Origin: Desulfovibrio mangrovi
GTDB taxonomy: Bacteria > Desulfobacterota > Desulfovibrionia > Desulfovibrionales > Desulfovibrionaceae
Length of the DNA stretch: 64,000 bases
Direction of reading: 5' to 3'
NCBI RefSeq assembly: GCF_026230175.1
Contig: NZ_CP104208.1
Coordinates: 3,100,001-3,164,000 of the forward strand
The notes under the pieces are model-generated. The model made no database searches and was not told where the DNA came from. It saw only the letters and a list, made by a program, of their open reading frames with translations. Both the position numbers and the translations under genes were made by a program. Numbering within the stretch: position 1 is the first letter of the stretch; each line of letters starts with the position of its first letter. Shown one piece after another: positions 41,157-50,341 of the stretch.

Positions 41157-44100
41157 TTAGGCGATCCAGTCGTCGTCTTCCTCGATGGGAGCGAAGCCGC
41201 GGCGCATGGTGTTTTCCGTTACGCAGCGGGGATCCATGAACTGCAGCAGGTAGTCGGGGCCGCCGGTCTTGGAGCCCACGCCGGACATCTTGAAGCCGCC
41301 GAAGGGCTGGCGTTCCACAAGCGCGCCGGTGTTGTTGCGGTTCAGGTACAGGTTACCCACGCGGAAGTCCTTGCGGGCCTTTTCCAGATGCTCGGGGCTT
41401 CTGGAGAATACGCCGCCGGTCAGGGCAAAGCGGGTTCCGTTTGCGATATCAAGCGCCTCGTCGAAGGTCTTGGCCTTCATTACCGCAAGCACGGGGCCGA
41501 AGATTTCTTCCTGCGCGATGCGGTGGTGCGGCTTGATGTCGCCCACGATGGTCATGGGCACATACGCGCCTTCGGAAGGAATGTCGGTGCGCTTGACCAG
41601 AATCGTGCCTTCCTGCTCGGCGATCTTGATGTATTCGTTCACGTTGCGCTGCAGGCTAACGTCTGCCAGCGGGCCCATGTAGTTGGCCGGATTTTCGGAA
41701 GGACCGATCTTCACGTCGCCGGCAGCCTGTACAAGGCGGTTCACGAAGCGGTCGTAGATGGGTTCCACCACGATGACGCGGGAGCAGGCGGAGCACTTCT
41801 GGCCCTGGAAGCCGAAGGCGGAGTAGAGCACGTGCAACACTGCTTCATCAAGGTCGGCATCGTCGTCGATGATGATGGCGTTCTTGCCGCCCATTTCTGC
41901 GATAACGCGCTTGCACTGCATCTGGCCGGGCTTGACCACGCTGGCCTTGTTCTGGATGTGCAGACCCACTTCCATGGAGCCGGTGAAGCAGATCATGCTT
42001 ACCTTGGGATGCTCGATGAGGTAGTCGCCCATCACGGAGCTGCGGCCGGGGCAGAAGTTGAATACGCCTGCGGGCAGACCGGCTTCGCGGAACACCTCGG
42101 TCAGGTTGTAGCCCACGCGGGCGCTGATGGAGGATGGCTTGAACACCACGGGGTTACCCGTGACGATGGCGGCAGAGGCCATGCCGATGGAAATGGCGAA
42201 GGGGAAGTTCCACGGCGAGATGACCGCGGCGATGCCCTTGGGCTGGTAGAACAGCTGGTTGTGTTCGCCGGGTGCGCGGCCCATGCGGCGCGGGCGGCCG
42301 AGGCGCAGCATCTCGCGGGCATAGTATTCGAGGAAGTCGATGCCTTCGCCCACGTCGTGGAATGCCTGATCCCACTGCTTGCCCACTTCCAGAATCTGCC
42401 ATGCGGAAAGCTCGTAGGCCTTCTTGCGGGCCACTTCAGCAGCCTTCATCAGGTAGTTGGCGCGGTCTTCGGGAGACACGTCGCGCCACGTGTAGAAAGC
42501 GCGTTCGGCAGCGTCCAGCGCGGCATCGATTTCAGCCACGCCTGCCTGACACATGTCCGCCAGTTTTTCGGAGTAGTTGGCCGGGTTGGTGGTGGGGATG
42601 ACGTCGTCGGTCATCACGTCCTTGCCGTCGATATACAGCGGAATCTTGCCGCCCATGCGGGAGCGGATGTCCTTGATGGCTGCGGGGAAGGCGGAGCGTG
42701 CCTCCGGCACGGTGAAGTCGATCATGGAATCGTTCACGAAGAGCGGAATGCCCTGTATGCCTTCGTGGAATCCGGCAGGCTTGGGCGCGGGCTTGGCGGC
42801 CAGTTCGCGGTCCAGCGTCTTCTGCGGGTTTTCAAGCAGGCGTTCCATTTCCGCGCCGTCTGCAAAACTCTGGCGCAGGAAGGATTCGTTGGCGGTGTTT
42901 TCCAGCAGGCGGCGTACAAGGTAGGCCATGCCGGGAATGAGATCGCCGTAGGGGCAGTACAGACGCACGCGACCGGCAACGTTCAGCAGGCCTTTGCGTA
43001 CGGGTTCTGCCATGCCGTAGAGCACCTGGAACTCGTAGCGGCTTTCAGGCACGTTCAGTTCACGGGCTGTTTCCATGACCGAGGAAATGGAGCGGATGTT
43101 GTGCGAAGCGCAGGCGAAGTAGCAGATGTCGCTGTTTTCCAGAATCACGCGGGCCTGACGTTCAAAGGCGATGTCGGACTCGGGCTTGTGGGTCCACACT
43201 GGAACTTCCCAGCCGTTCTGCTTGGCCACAACGGTTTCCATATCCCAGTAGGCGCCCTTTACCAGACGGATGGCGATGGGCAGGCGTTCGGTGCGGGCCC
43301 ACTTGATGAGTTCGGCGAGGTCATGGTCGGTGCAGCGCAGGTAAGCCTGCAACACGATGGAAAGATGCGGGTAGTCGCGGAACTCGGGCATGGTGCGCAG
43401 GCGGCGGTAGAGTTCCAGCGTGATTTCGCGGTACTTGAGGGATTCCATGTCGATGCACAGGAAGCCCTTCATCTCCATCACCTTGCGGTAGATGGGGATA
43501 AGGCGGTTAATGATGCCCTGCACGGAGCCTTCAACATCCACGGACTTGGCCTGTGAGTAGAGGGCGGAGGGCTTGATGGAAACGTTCACCTTGGGGGTGT
43601 AGCCCCAGTCAAGGGAGGCGTCGCCGCCCTTGCCGGGAAGGGCCTTCCACTTGTCCTGTTCCTTGGCAATGGCGTCCAGCACCTCAAGGTAGCCGTCACG
43701 GTAGGCATCGGCTTCTTCTTCGCTCACGGTTGCTTCGCCGAGCAGGTCAACGGTGAAGGCGAATCCGTCCTTGCGCAGCTTGGCAAGGCCTTTGACCGCT
43801 TCCTTGGTTTCCTGTCCCACGATGAACTGGCGGCCCATGCCTTCAATGTTGGTGCGGATGGTTTTTTCCATCAGGCCGGAGGTGAGCTTGCCCAGCAGGC
43901 CGTCTGCCTTGCCTGCGCCCCACTTGAGCACGGCGGGAACGTCCTGGTCTTCACCGGAGAAATATTCGCGGATATGGCGGGAAAGGGATTCGGAGGTGTT
44001 CAGATAGGGGAACACGTCCACGAAACGGAAGAGCTGAACCTTGAAGTCTTCATTCTTCATGGCCCAGTCCATAACTTTGCCGGTCCACCAGCCTTTGTTG

Positions 44101-44183
44101 AATATGGACGGCGCCTCGCCGCTGATGCTCTTGAAGAATTCCTTACCGCGCCCGACTATGCGCGTATCAAGACCTGTATCCAT
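41157..44183 (-). CDS. putA: Bifunctional proline dehydrogenase / glutamate semialdehyde dehydrogenase
   Basis: The 1008-aa enzyme has a proline dehydrogenase barrel (about 50-450; RLVKGAYWDMETV and YEFQVLYGMAEP motifs). It is followed by an aldehyde dehydrogenase domain (about 480-1000) with a GFQGQKCSACSR active-site cysteine and TGSMEVG. It oxidises proline to glutamate. Unlike E. coli PutA (1320 aa) it has no N-terminal ribbon-helix-helix domain, so it cannot repress itself. The ATG at 44181-44183 has AAGGAGGAG upstream. Twin palindromes at 44405-44461 are candidate operators. Confidence 0.95.
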   Translation of the reverse strand: MDTGLDTRIVGRGKEFFKSISGEAPSIFNKGWWTGKVMDWAMKNEDFKVQLFRFVDVFPYLNTSESLSRHIREYFSGEDQDVPAVLKWGAGKADGLLGKLTSGLMEKTIRTNIEGMGRQFIVGQETKEAVKGLAKLRKDGFAFTVDLLGEATVSEEEADAYRDGYLEVLDAIAKEQDKWKALPGKGGDASLDWGYTPKVNVSIKPSALYSQAKSVDVEGSVQGIINRLIPIYRKVMEMKGFLCIDMESLKYREITLELYRRLRTMPEFRDYPHLSIVLQAYLRCTDHDLAELIKWARTERLPIAIRLVKGAYWDMETVVAKQNGWEVPVWTHKPESDIAFERQARVILENSDICYFACASHNIRSISSVMETARELNVPESRYEFQVLYGMAEPVRKGLLNVAGRVRLYCPYGDLIPGMAYLVRRLLENTANESFLRQSFADGAEMERLLENPQKTLDRELAAKPAPKPAGFHEGIQGIPLFVNDSMIDFTVPEARSAFPAAIKDIRSRMGGKIPLYIDGKDVMTDDVIPTTNPANYSEKLADMCQAGVAEIDAALDAAERAFYTWRDVSPEDRANYLMKAAEVARKKAYELSAWQILEVGKQWDQAFHDVGEGIDFLEYYAREMLRLGRPRRMGRAPGEHNQLFYQPKGIAAVISPWNFPFAISIGMASAAIVTGNPVVFKPSSISARVGYNLTEVFREAGLPAGVFNFCPGRSSVMGDYLIEHPKVSMICFTGSMEVGLHIQNKASVVKPGQMQCKRVIAEMGGKNAIIIDDDADLDEAVLHVLYSAFGFQGQKCSACSRVIVVEPIYDRFVNRLVQAAGDVKIGPSENPANYMGPLADVSLQRNVNEYIKIAEQEGTILVKRTDIPSEGAYVPMTIVGDIKPHHRIAQEEIFGPVLAVMKAKTFDEALDIANGTRFALTGGVFSRSPEHLEKARKDFRVGNLYLNRNNTGALVERQPFGGFKMSGVGSKTGGPDYLLQFMDPRCVTENTMRRGFAPIEEDDDWIA

Positions 44184-44404
44184 CACGTCTCCTCCTTCGT
44201 TATCTCCTGCCGGCGTTGCGCTTGAGGCACGCCAGCCGAGCTGACTGTTCGCGTAGGGAAACCGTTTCCTGCCACAATGCCAGAGATTGCGTCCGGAAGC
44301 CATGGCGCAGGAAAGCCCTGAAGGGGAAGCGTGATGTCTATGCGGCAACACGCTTGGGACAGGTGTTTTCGTGCGGCAGACAACAATTCGGGCCAGCAGG
44401 CATG

Positions 44405-44427
44405 AAAATGCCGACTGTCGACATTTT
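44405..44427. promoter_or_regulatory. Candidate putA operator 1
   Basis: A 23-bp palindrome, AAAATGxCGAC-T-GTCGxCATTTT type, with one mismatch per arm. Repeated 34 bp away. Confidence 0.6.
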
Positions 44428-44438
44428 GTGTATCGAAT

Positions 44439-44461
44439 AAAATGGCGACTGTCGACATTTT
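44439..44461. promoter_or_regulatory. Candidate putA operator 2
   Basis: Same 23-bp palindrome as operator 1 (TGTCGACA core), centre-to-centre 34 bp. The two lie about 220-280 bp upstream of the putA start. Confidence 0.6.
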
Positions 44462-44606
44462 CTGTGTGAAATAATAAAAGTAAGTTATTGCGTGGCTTTG
44501 CAGTTGCGATTAAAGCGTCGCTTCAGGCTGTTGCGGTAAGTCGCGGAGGGGGGGGCGGAGAGGGCGGGTAGCGCGGAGGGGGGAAGGCCGATTACAGGAA
44601 ACACGA

Positions 44607-44679
44607 AAAGCCGTCGATCTGAGACCTGCATTCATCGGAATACCCCGATGTTCTCTGAGGCGTCAGGCAAGACGGCTTT
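44607..44679 (-). terminator. Branched hairpin after infA, probable terminator
   Basis: The outer 9-bp stem AAAGCCGTC/GACGGCTTT encloses an inner CATCGG/CCGATG hairpin. On the minus strand it is followed by TCGTGTTTCC, about 35 bp after the infA stop. The 73-nt length suggested a tRNA, but there is no T-loop or anticodon arm. Confidence 0.5.
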
Positions 44680-44713
44680 GCGTCAGCCCATGGGCTGTAC
44701 GGCCAAAAGCCAA

Positions 44714-44932
44714 TTATTTCATGCGATAGGTGATGCGTCCGCGCGTAAGATCGTACGGGGAGAGTTCCACCTTCACAGAATCACCAGGAAGAATGCGGAT
44801 GTAAAACTTACGCATCTTTCCGGAAATGTGGGCAAGTACATCCAACCCGTTTTCGAGGGTCACCCGAAACATCGCGTTGGGCAGGGCTTCCTGCACTACA
44901 CCTGCCACCTCAATGGCGTCTTCCTTGGCCAT
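44714..44932 (-). CDS. infA: Translation initiation factor IF-1
   Basis: The 72-aa OB-fold protein starts [24 protein letters not shown] and has the usual IF-1 length. It binds the 30S A site during initiation. The start at 44930-44932 has GGAGGTAG upstream; a longer frame to 44950 is not needed. The branched hairpin at 44607-44679 probably ends its transcript. Confidence 0.97.
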   Translation of the reverse strand: MAKEDAIEVAGVVQEALPNAMFRVTLENGLDVLAHISGKMRKFYIRILPGDSVKVELSPYDLTRGRITYRMK

Positions 44933-45115
44933 GCTACCTCCATGCAGCAAACAAAATGGGAGACGAAGGTATAACGGTCATTGGGCCAGTATCGGCCAAG
45001 ATCTTTACGATCAACCGGTACACCGCTGGTTGTCTAACGCAAACGCCTTTCCACAAAAAAAATCACCTGTCAATACAGCGTAGCGGCAAACAGCACAGTT
45101 GCGCATGATAATTCG

Positions 45116-45904
45116 CTACAAGTATTCATTTCTCCGTTTGCCCTGAATACAGAGGAACAGGCCGTAGGCGATCATGGGCAGGCAGAGCAGCATGCCCATG
45201 GTGAGCCAGCTGAAGGCGATGAAGCCGAGTTGGGCGTCCGGTTCTCTGAAGAATTCCACGATGAAGCGGAAAGAGCCGTACAGGATGAGGAACAGGCCGG
45301 AAACGCAGCGGCGGGGCGGGCGTCTGCCGGAGAAGACCCACAGCAGCACGAACATGATCACGCCTTCAAGGGCGGCTTCGTACAGCTGCGAGGGGTGGCG
45401 CGGAAAAGGACCGCCGCCGGGGAAGATCATGCCTACTTCCGCCGTGGTGTGGCGTCCCCATAGCTCGCCGTTGATGAAGTTTCCGATACGACCGAAGAAC
45501 AGTCCGGGCGGAACCAGCGGGGCGGCAAAATCGCCGATGTCGAAGATGCTGATCCTGTTCTTTCTCGCAAAGAGCCAGAAGCAGATGATAACGCCCAGCA
45601 GACCGCCATGGAAGGACATGCCGCCGTTCCATACGTGCAGCATCTGAATGGGGTTCTGAAGATAATATGTCAGGTCGTAGAAGAGGATGTAGCCGATTCT
45701 GCCCCCCAGCACCACGCCCAAGATGCAGGAGGTGAGCATGTCGTCCACCATGCCTGCGTTCCACCCGGAACCGGGTTGTGCTGCTCGGTATCTGCCGAGC
45801 AGCCATGCGGCAAGAAAGCCGAAAAGGTACATCAGGCCGTACCAGTGCACGGACAATGGGCCTATGGAAAAGGCTACCGGATCAAGCATGGGGTAGGTGA
45901 GCAT
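45116..45904 (-). CDS. lgt: Prolipoprotein diacylglyceryl transferase
   Basis: This 262-aa integral membrane enzyme has seven hydrophobic segments. Lgt signatures present are GGRIGYILFYD, MSFHGGLLGV (catalytic histidine), GLFFGRIGNFINGELWG, and HPSQLYEA. It adds diacylglycerol to the lipobox cysteine of prolipoproteins, several of which are encoded in this window. A GAGAGG site precedes the ATG at 45902-45904. Confidence 0.96.
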   Translation of the reverse strand: MLTYPMLDPVAFSIGPLSVHWYGLMYLFGFLAAWLLGRYRAAQPGSGWNAGMVDDMLTSCILGVVLGGRIGYILFYDLTYYLQNPIQMLHVWNGGMSFHGGLLGVIICFWLFARKNRISIFDIGDFAAPLVPPGLFFGRIGNFINGELWGRHTTAEVGMIFPGGGPFPRHPSQLYEAALEGVIMFVLLWVFSGRRPPRRCVSGLFLILYGSFRFIVEFFREPDAQLGFIAFSWLTMGMLLCLPMIAYGLFLCIQGKRRNEYL

Positions 45905-46095
45905 TAAACGCCTCTCAGGTATTGAACTCTTGCCATAGGTACCCCGTTGTTGCGCCTTCCGTCAACGAACCTGCGGAAGGGATGAAAATAAATGGCCAAT
46001 ACATTGCCGTAATTCTGTAGAAGAGCTACAATGGTAGTATGAAAGATATATGATCTCTTGCGGGCATGCATTGCAACACAAGTAAGGGGGTCCAT

Positions 46096-46509
46096 ATGGA
46101 TATCGCCAAAATTCTTCTTCCGGTTGACGGCTCCGAGCATTCCGTGCGCGCCGCGCGCGAGGCGGCCGAATGGGCCAAGCATTTCAAGGCGGACATTATT
46201 CTGCTGCATTGCAGCGTGGTGTTCCCCAACCTGAAACTCAAGGGCGACTATGCCCGCGAAGCGGCCGAAAGCGCCAACAAGGCGCTGGGAGCCGCAAGAG
46301 ACGTTCTGCAGGATCACGGCATTCGCTACATGGAGCGTGTGATTGACGGCTCGCCCACTGACGTGATCAGCGACCTTGCAGAGCGCGAGAAGGTGGACAT
46401 GATCGTCATGGCCCCCCGCGGCGTGAACCCCTTGCAGGGGTTGCTCCTCGGCAGCGTGACCGAGCGGGTGCTTAAAACCGCACCGTGCCGCGTGTTGATC
46501 GTTCGCTAA
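46096..46509 (+). CDS. Universal stress protein (UspA family)
   Basis: The 137-aa single-domain protein has the Usp start DIAKILLPVDGSEHS and the C-terminal ATP-binding-like MAPRGVNPLQGLLLGSVTERVLKTAPCRVLIV (G-x2-G-x9-G-S/T type). The ATG at 46096 has GGGGG upstream. The in-frame ATG at 46066 is earlier but lacks a ribosome site. It is divergent from lgt and has its own terminator. Confidence 0.92.
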   Translation: MDIAKILLPVDGSEHSVRAAREAAEWAKHFKADIILLHCSVVFPNLKLKGDYAREAAESANKALGAARDVLQDHGIRYMERVIDGSPTDVISDLAEREKVDMIVMAPRGVNPLQGLLLGSVTERVLKTAPCRVLIVR

Positions 46510-46524
46510 CTCACCACAGCTACA

Positions 46525-46551
46525 GAAAAGCCGCCGAAAGGCGGCTTTTTT
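46525..46551 (+). terminator. Terminator of the usp gene
   Basis: The stem AAAGCCGCC/GGCGGCTTT with a GAAA loop is followed by TTTTTTGCG. Confidence 0.9.
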
Positions 46552-46554
46552 GCG

Positions 46555-47268
46555 TCAGGGATGCCGGATGCCTCCGGTCAGGAGTGCCCTGCCCAAGGCC
46601 TGCACCGCCTCTTCCCCGTCGTGCATAAAATCGGTCAGCGGCGGAACCACGCAGAGAACCGGAACGCCTGAAATTCGTTCAACAGCCTCAATGTTCTCCA
46701 CCACCATGGCCTCGGGGGTCACGGCCTGCGGCGATTGCACCATGACCACGCCCGCAACGTCCAAGTTGCGGCGGGAAAGGGACTCCAGCGTGAGCAGGGT
46801 GTGGTTGATGGTGCCAAGTCCTGCCCGGGCCGCCACGATGGTGCGGGCATCTGTTGCGGCCATCAGGTCCGTCATGAACATGTGTTCCGTTATCGGAACC
46901 AGCGCACCTCCGGCCCCTTCGAAAACCACGTGTTCATGGGCGTTGCTGATGTCGTGCAGCATGGCGCAGAGCGCTTCTGTATCCACTGTGGTGCCAGCAT
47001 CCCGTGCCGCAAAGAGCGGCGCCTTGGGTGCCTGATACAGTAATCCCACGGAACGTGCCGGATCGCAGTCCGCAAGCTGCGCACAGTGGCCGTATACGAA
47101 CAGGGCGTCGCTGTCTGCATCATGCACGGTGCGGCAGCCTGTCTGCACGGGCTTGAAGTAGAACGGGGTATGCCCTGACGCGAACAGGGCGCGCATGAGC
47201 AGTAGAGACACAACGGTCTTGCCCACGCCGGTGTCGGTGCCGGTGACGAAGAAATGGTTGCGGTTCAT
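46555..47268 (-). CDS. bioD: Dethiobiotin synthetase
   Basis: The 237-aa enzyme has the P-loop GTDTGVGKT at residues 10-17 and the later VVFEGAGGALVPI and GLGTINHTLLTLE motifs. It carboxylates 7,8-diaminopelargonate to dethiobiotin with ATP. Its ATG overlaps the bioF stop by 4 bp. It is the last gene of the biotin operon. Confidence 0.95.
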   Translation of the reverse strand: MNRNHFFVTGTDTGVGKTVVSLLLMRALFASGHTPFYFKPVQTGCRTVHDADSDALFVYGHCAQLADCDPARSVGLLYQAPKAPLFAARDAGTTVDTEALCAMLHDISNAHEHVVFEGAGGALVPITEHMFMTDLMAATDARTIVAARAGLGTINHTLLTLESLSRRNLDVAGVVMVQSPQAVTPEAMVVENIEAVERISGVPVLCVVPPLTDFMHDGEEAVQALGRALLTGGIRHP

Positions 47269-48503
47269 GAAAGGGCAATCTCCCTTGCGGTTATCCGTAA
47301 CGCCTGTGCCAGGCGCGTTATGTCGTCATCGCCGTGGGCCGCTGTGAGGCTGATGCGCAGTATGGCCCTGCCTGCGGGCACAGTGGGGTGGCGGGCTGCG
47401 AACACCAGCAGGCCCTGCTCCCGCAGAGCCGCAGCCATGCGGGTGGCTCGGTTTTCATCGCCCACTTCCAGAGCAAGAATGTGGGCATCGCCGCGAAGGG
47501 GAAACGGGCCGTCTGCAAGCTGATCGCGAAACAGAAGGCCGAGGCGGGCAAGGCTGGCCCGTTCCGCATCCATGCCGGCAACCCTGTCGAGGGCTGCAAG
47601 GGCGCATGCGGCAAAGGCGGGCGGCATGGCTGTGGAATAGATGACCGGCGCTGCAATGTTGGAAAGGTATTCCTTGAACCCCGCAGGCATCAGCACGAAT
47701 GCACCGAACAGCCCGAGAGCCTTGCCCAGTGTGCCCACCACGATGTCTGCCCCTTGCCTCCGGCTTGTGTCTTTCTGCACCGCATGGCTTGCCAAGCCCA
47801 GCCCGCACGGTCCCAGTGCGCCCATGGCGTGGGCTTCATCCACGATGGTGAAGGCCTTGTGGGCCTTCGCTGCGGCGTGCAGGGCGGGCATGCAAAGGGT
47901 GTCGCCGTCCATGCTGAACAGGGACTCCGTCAGTATGGCAATGGCGGGCTCGCCGAGGTGTGCGCCCGGACGATCCAGATGCCGTCTCAGTTTCTGTTCC
48001 AATCGGGAAATATCGCCATGGGCGTAGCCGGACAGGGCCGGTCCGTCTTCCCGCGCGCCGAGAGCGGCAAGCGCATGCGCCATGCTGGCGTGGATGCGCC
48101 TGTCGAAGCAGATGGCGTCGGCATCCGCCAGCAGTCCCGTGATGACGGCAAGGTTCGCCTGATAGCCGCTGGGAAAGAACAGGCACTCCTCGTAGCCGAA
48201 ACGGGCGGCAAAGGCCGATTCCAGTTGCTCCGTTTCCGCAAGGTGCCCCGTCACCAGCCGCGACGACGAAGCCGAAGGCGCATGGGCGGCAAAGCAGGAC
48301 TGTACGGTCCGCTGCCACTCAGGACAGGTGCCGAGTCCCAGATAGTCGTTGGAGCCGAAATTGACGCAACGTCTGCCGTCCGTCACAAGATGCGCACCGT
48401 GGCGGGCGTCGATACGTGGCGGATTGCGATGCAGGCCTGCCGTGCGCATGGACTCGAGCCGCAGGGCCAGCCTGTTTGCAAGCGAAGAGCGGTTGCCGGT
48501 CAT
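47265..48503 (-). CDS. bioF: 8-amino-7-oxononanoate synthase
   Basis: This 412-aa alpha-oxoamine synthase has the PLP-lysine region VVGTLGKALGLFGAFV, FGSNDYLGLGTCPEW near the start, and TIVDEAHAMGALGPCG. It joins pimeloyl-ACP (or -CoA) with alanine. The ATG overlaps the hotdog-gene stop by 4 bp. Its position straight after the ACP/KAS/hotdog genes fits pimeloyl-ACP as the substrate. Confidence 0.94.
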   Translation of the reverse strand: MTGNRSSLANRLALRLESMRTAGLHRNPPRIDARHGAHLVTDGRRCVNFGSNDYLGLGTCPEWQRTVQSCFAAHAPSASSSRLVTGHLAETEQLESAFAARFGYEECLFFPSGYQANLAVITGLLADADAICFDRRIHASMAHALAALGAREDGPALSGYAHGDISRLEQKLRRHLDRPGAHLGEPAIAILTESLFSMDGDTLCMPALHAAAKAHKAFTIVDEAHAMGALGPCGLGLASHAVQKDTSRRQGADIVVGTLGKALGLFGAFVLMPAGFKEYLSNIAAPVIYSTAMPPAFAACALAALDRVAGMDAERASLARLGLLFRDQLADGPFPLRGDAHILALEVGDENRATRMAAALREQGLLVFAARHPTVPAGRAILRISLTAAHGDDDITRLAQALRITAREIALS

Positions 48504-49042
48504 GGGCGTACCTCACGGCAGGCAGGTGAAAGCAAAGAGCCGGATATCAGGTCGTTGAAAAGGGCCTCATAACGGGGGCGCAGCACCTGTTCGGGAAAGC
48601 GTTCGGAATACGGCACGCTGGAAAGCAGCATTTCGCCGCTTGCAAGATGGATTGCGGGTGTGCCTGAGGCCGTCAGGAGACGGCAGGCGACAAGGTAGGC
48701 GGCTCCAGATTCCGTTTCGCCCGTGCGTGTGGCCGTGCAGGCAACGGTGCCTGTGAGCAGGCCGCATCCGTCTTCGGGCGCAGGTGCAGGGCATTCGGCA
48801 AACTGCACTTCGCGCATGCCCAGCAAAAAGACGTGGCGTTCAAAGCGAAGCGCGGCCCGCAGGTGCAGGGCGGCGCACTGGGCCATGCATTCCGTTGCCA
48901 GATAGGCGGGGGCGTCACGCAGGGCCGTGTGCGTGGTCATGCTGTTGCCGGTGCGGGCGGTAATGCGGTCCAGCATCACGAAGCGCGAGATGCCGCCCGT
49001 GATGATTGTCGTGGCACCGTGGCTGCCTGTCTGGGTTTTCAT
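48500..49042 (-). CDS. Hotdog-fold protein of the biotin operon (dehydratase/thioesterase-like)
   Basis: The 180-aa protein starts MKTQTGSHGATTII and reads as a single hotdog domain with ISRFVMLDRITA near its start. This resembles FabZ/ApeP-type 3-hydroxyacyl-ACP dehydratases or related thioesterases. A classical catalytic HFPxxPVxPG is absent, so the reaction is open: dehydration, or release/ester handling of the pimeloyl chain. The ATG at 49040-49042 overlaps the KAS stop by 4 bp. GGAGAAGG precedes it. A longer frame to 49291 lies inside the KAS gene. Confidence 0.75.
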   Translation of the reverse strand: MKTQTGSHGATTIITGGISRFVMLDRITARTGNSMTTHTALRDAPAYLATECMAQCAALHLRAALRFERHVFLLGMREVQFAECPAPAPEDGCGLLTGTVACTATRTGETESGAAYLVACRLLTASGTPAIHLASGEMLLSSVPYSERFPEQVLRPRYEALFNDLISGSLLSPACREVRP

Positions 49043-50340
49043 CGTCCTTCTCCTGCCAGCCTGATCAGCAGGGCGGCGTTCTGTCCGCCGAAACCGAAGT
49101 TCTGGAGAAGCAGGGTTTCGGGGTACCTTTTTTCTCGGCAGGCAGTTTGCCGAGACGCATGGCCCGCGAAACGCAACGGAGAATCGGTGGTTGCAAGGTT
49201 GCGAACCGGCGGCACCATGCCATGCGGCAGCGTGGCAAGGCAGAAGGCCAGCTCCAACGCCCCGCAGGCCGCAGCGCCGTGTCCGAGCCATGACTTGGGA
49301 GCCAGAATGAGCGGGCCCTGTGCGGTGTCCCGTTCTGCAGTTCCATGCGCATTCTGTCCGAATATCCGCTCCAGCAGACGGGCTTCCGCCGCATCATTGA
49401 GCGGCGTGGAGGTGCCGTGGGCAGATACCGCATCCACGTCTTCCGGATTCAGCGCGGCTTCGCGCAGGGCCGTGCGTACTGCCAGTTCCGCAAAGCGTCC
49501 GTCAGGTTCCGGTGCGGTCATGGCGTGGCCGTCCAGTGAATTCCCGTAACCCAGCACCTCGCCAAGGATACGTGCGCCGCGTCGTTCGGCATGCTCGCGT
49601 TCTTCCAGCGCGAACATGGCTCCGCCTTCCGCAGGCACAAAGCCGCAGCGGGCCGCGTCAAAAGGACGGCTGGCCGCATTCGCAGACAGGTCGGGGTTGT
49701 CGCAGAGCGCAGAAGCCTTGCGATACCCCAGCAGTCCGCCGGAACTGAGGCGCGAGTCGCCGCCGCCTGCCAGAGCCACGTCCTGATAACCGTTGCGGAT
49801 GGCGCGAAAGGCTGTGCCCAGCGCCATGAGCGAGGCGGCGCAGGCTGTGCCCAGCGTGGTATTTTCGCCATGCAGACCCAGCCGCTGGGCAATGGCCGAG
49901 GCGGCGGTGTTGGGCAGGTAGCGCAGCAGCCACAGGGCGGAGAGGCCTTCATGGTCAAGGCCGTTGGTCTGCCCTTTGTCGGGCATTCCGACAGCGCGGG
50001 GAAAGTCGGCGGCAATGTCCAGATTGGGACCGGTGCCGAGATACAGTCCGGCACTTACCGGAAGCTTGTTTGCGGAATCCGGCCCAAAGGCGTCATCCAG
50101 CGCGTGCACGGCGGCGGCAAGGGCGAACTGGGCCCCGCGTGAGAGGTATTTGGCGTGTTTCCAACGGCCCGCATGGTCGGCGCAATGGAAGTCCGGCACG
50201 GGAGATTCCGTCACGTCGGGCATGATGGCCGAGCGCCGGAACGCCGTACGGCCTGCCTCCACATTCTGCCGGATGGCATCGGCCGAATCACCCAACGGGG
50301 TGACACAGCCCATGCCGGTTATGACGACGCGGCGGGCCAT
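49039..50340 (-). CDS. Beta-ketoacyl-ACP synthase (FabF/FabB type) of the biotin operon
   Basis: The 433-aa condensing enzyme has the full Cys-His-His set: C167 in GTACAAS, H308 in AHGTSTPLND, H354 in KSWLGH (K349). It should elongate an acyl-ACP with malonyl-ACP. In the biotin operon it most likely builds the pimeloyl chain. It sits 1 bp after the ACP gene and overlaps the hotdog gene. The alternative, a diverged housekeeping FabF, is unlikely given the operon. Confidence 0.9.
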   Translation of the reverse strand: MARRVVITGMGCVTPLGDSADAIRQNVEAGRTAFRRSAIMPDVTESPVPDFHCADHAGRWKHAKYLSRGAQFALAAAVHALDDAFGPDSANKLPVSAGLYLGTGPNLDIAADFPRAVGMPDKGQTNGLDHEGLSALWLLRYLPNTAASAIAQRLGLHGENTTLGTACAASLMALGTAFRAIRNGYQDVALAGGGDSRLSSGGLLGYRKASALCDNPDLSANAASRPFDAARCGFVPAEGGAMFALEEREHAERRGARILGEVLGYGNSLDGHAMTAPEPDGRFAELAVRTALREAALNPEDVDAVSAHGTSTPLNDAAEARLLERIFGQNAHGTAERDTAQGPLILAPKSWLGHGAAACGALELAFCLATLPHGMVPPVRNLATTDSPLRFAGHASRQTACREKRYPETLLLQNFGFGGQNAALLIRLAGEGR

Positions 50341-50341
50341 G

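Noticed and set aside
44607-44679. tRNA gene (73-nt, closed by a stem)
   Set aside because: The acceptor-like stem is 9 bp, there is no GTTC T-loop, no anticodon arm and no CCA; it lies right after infA like a terminator.
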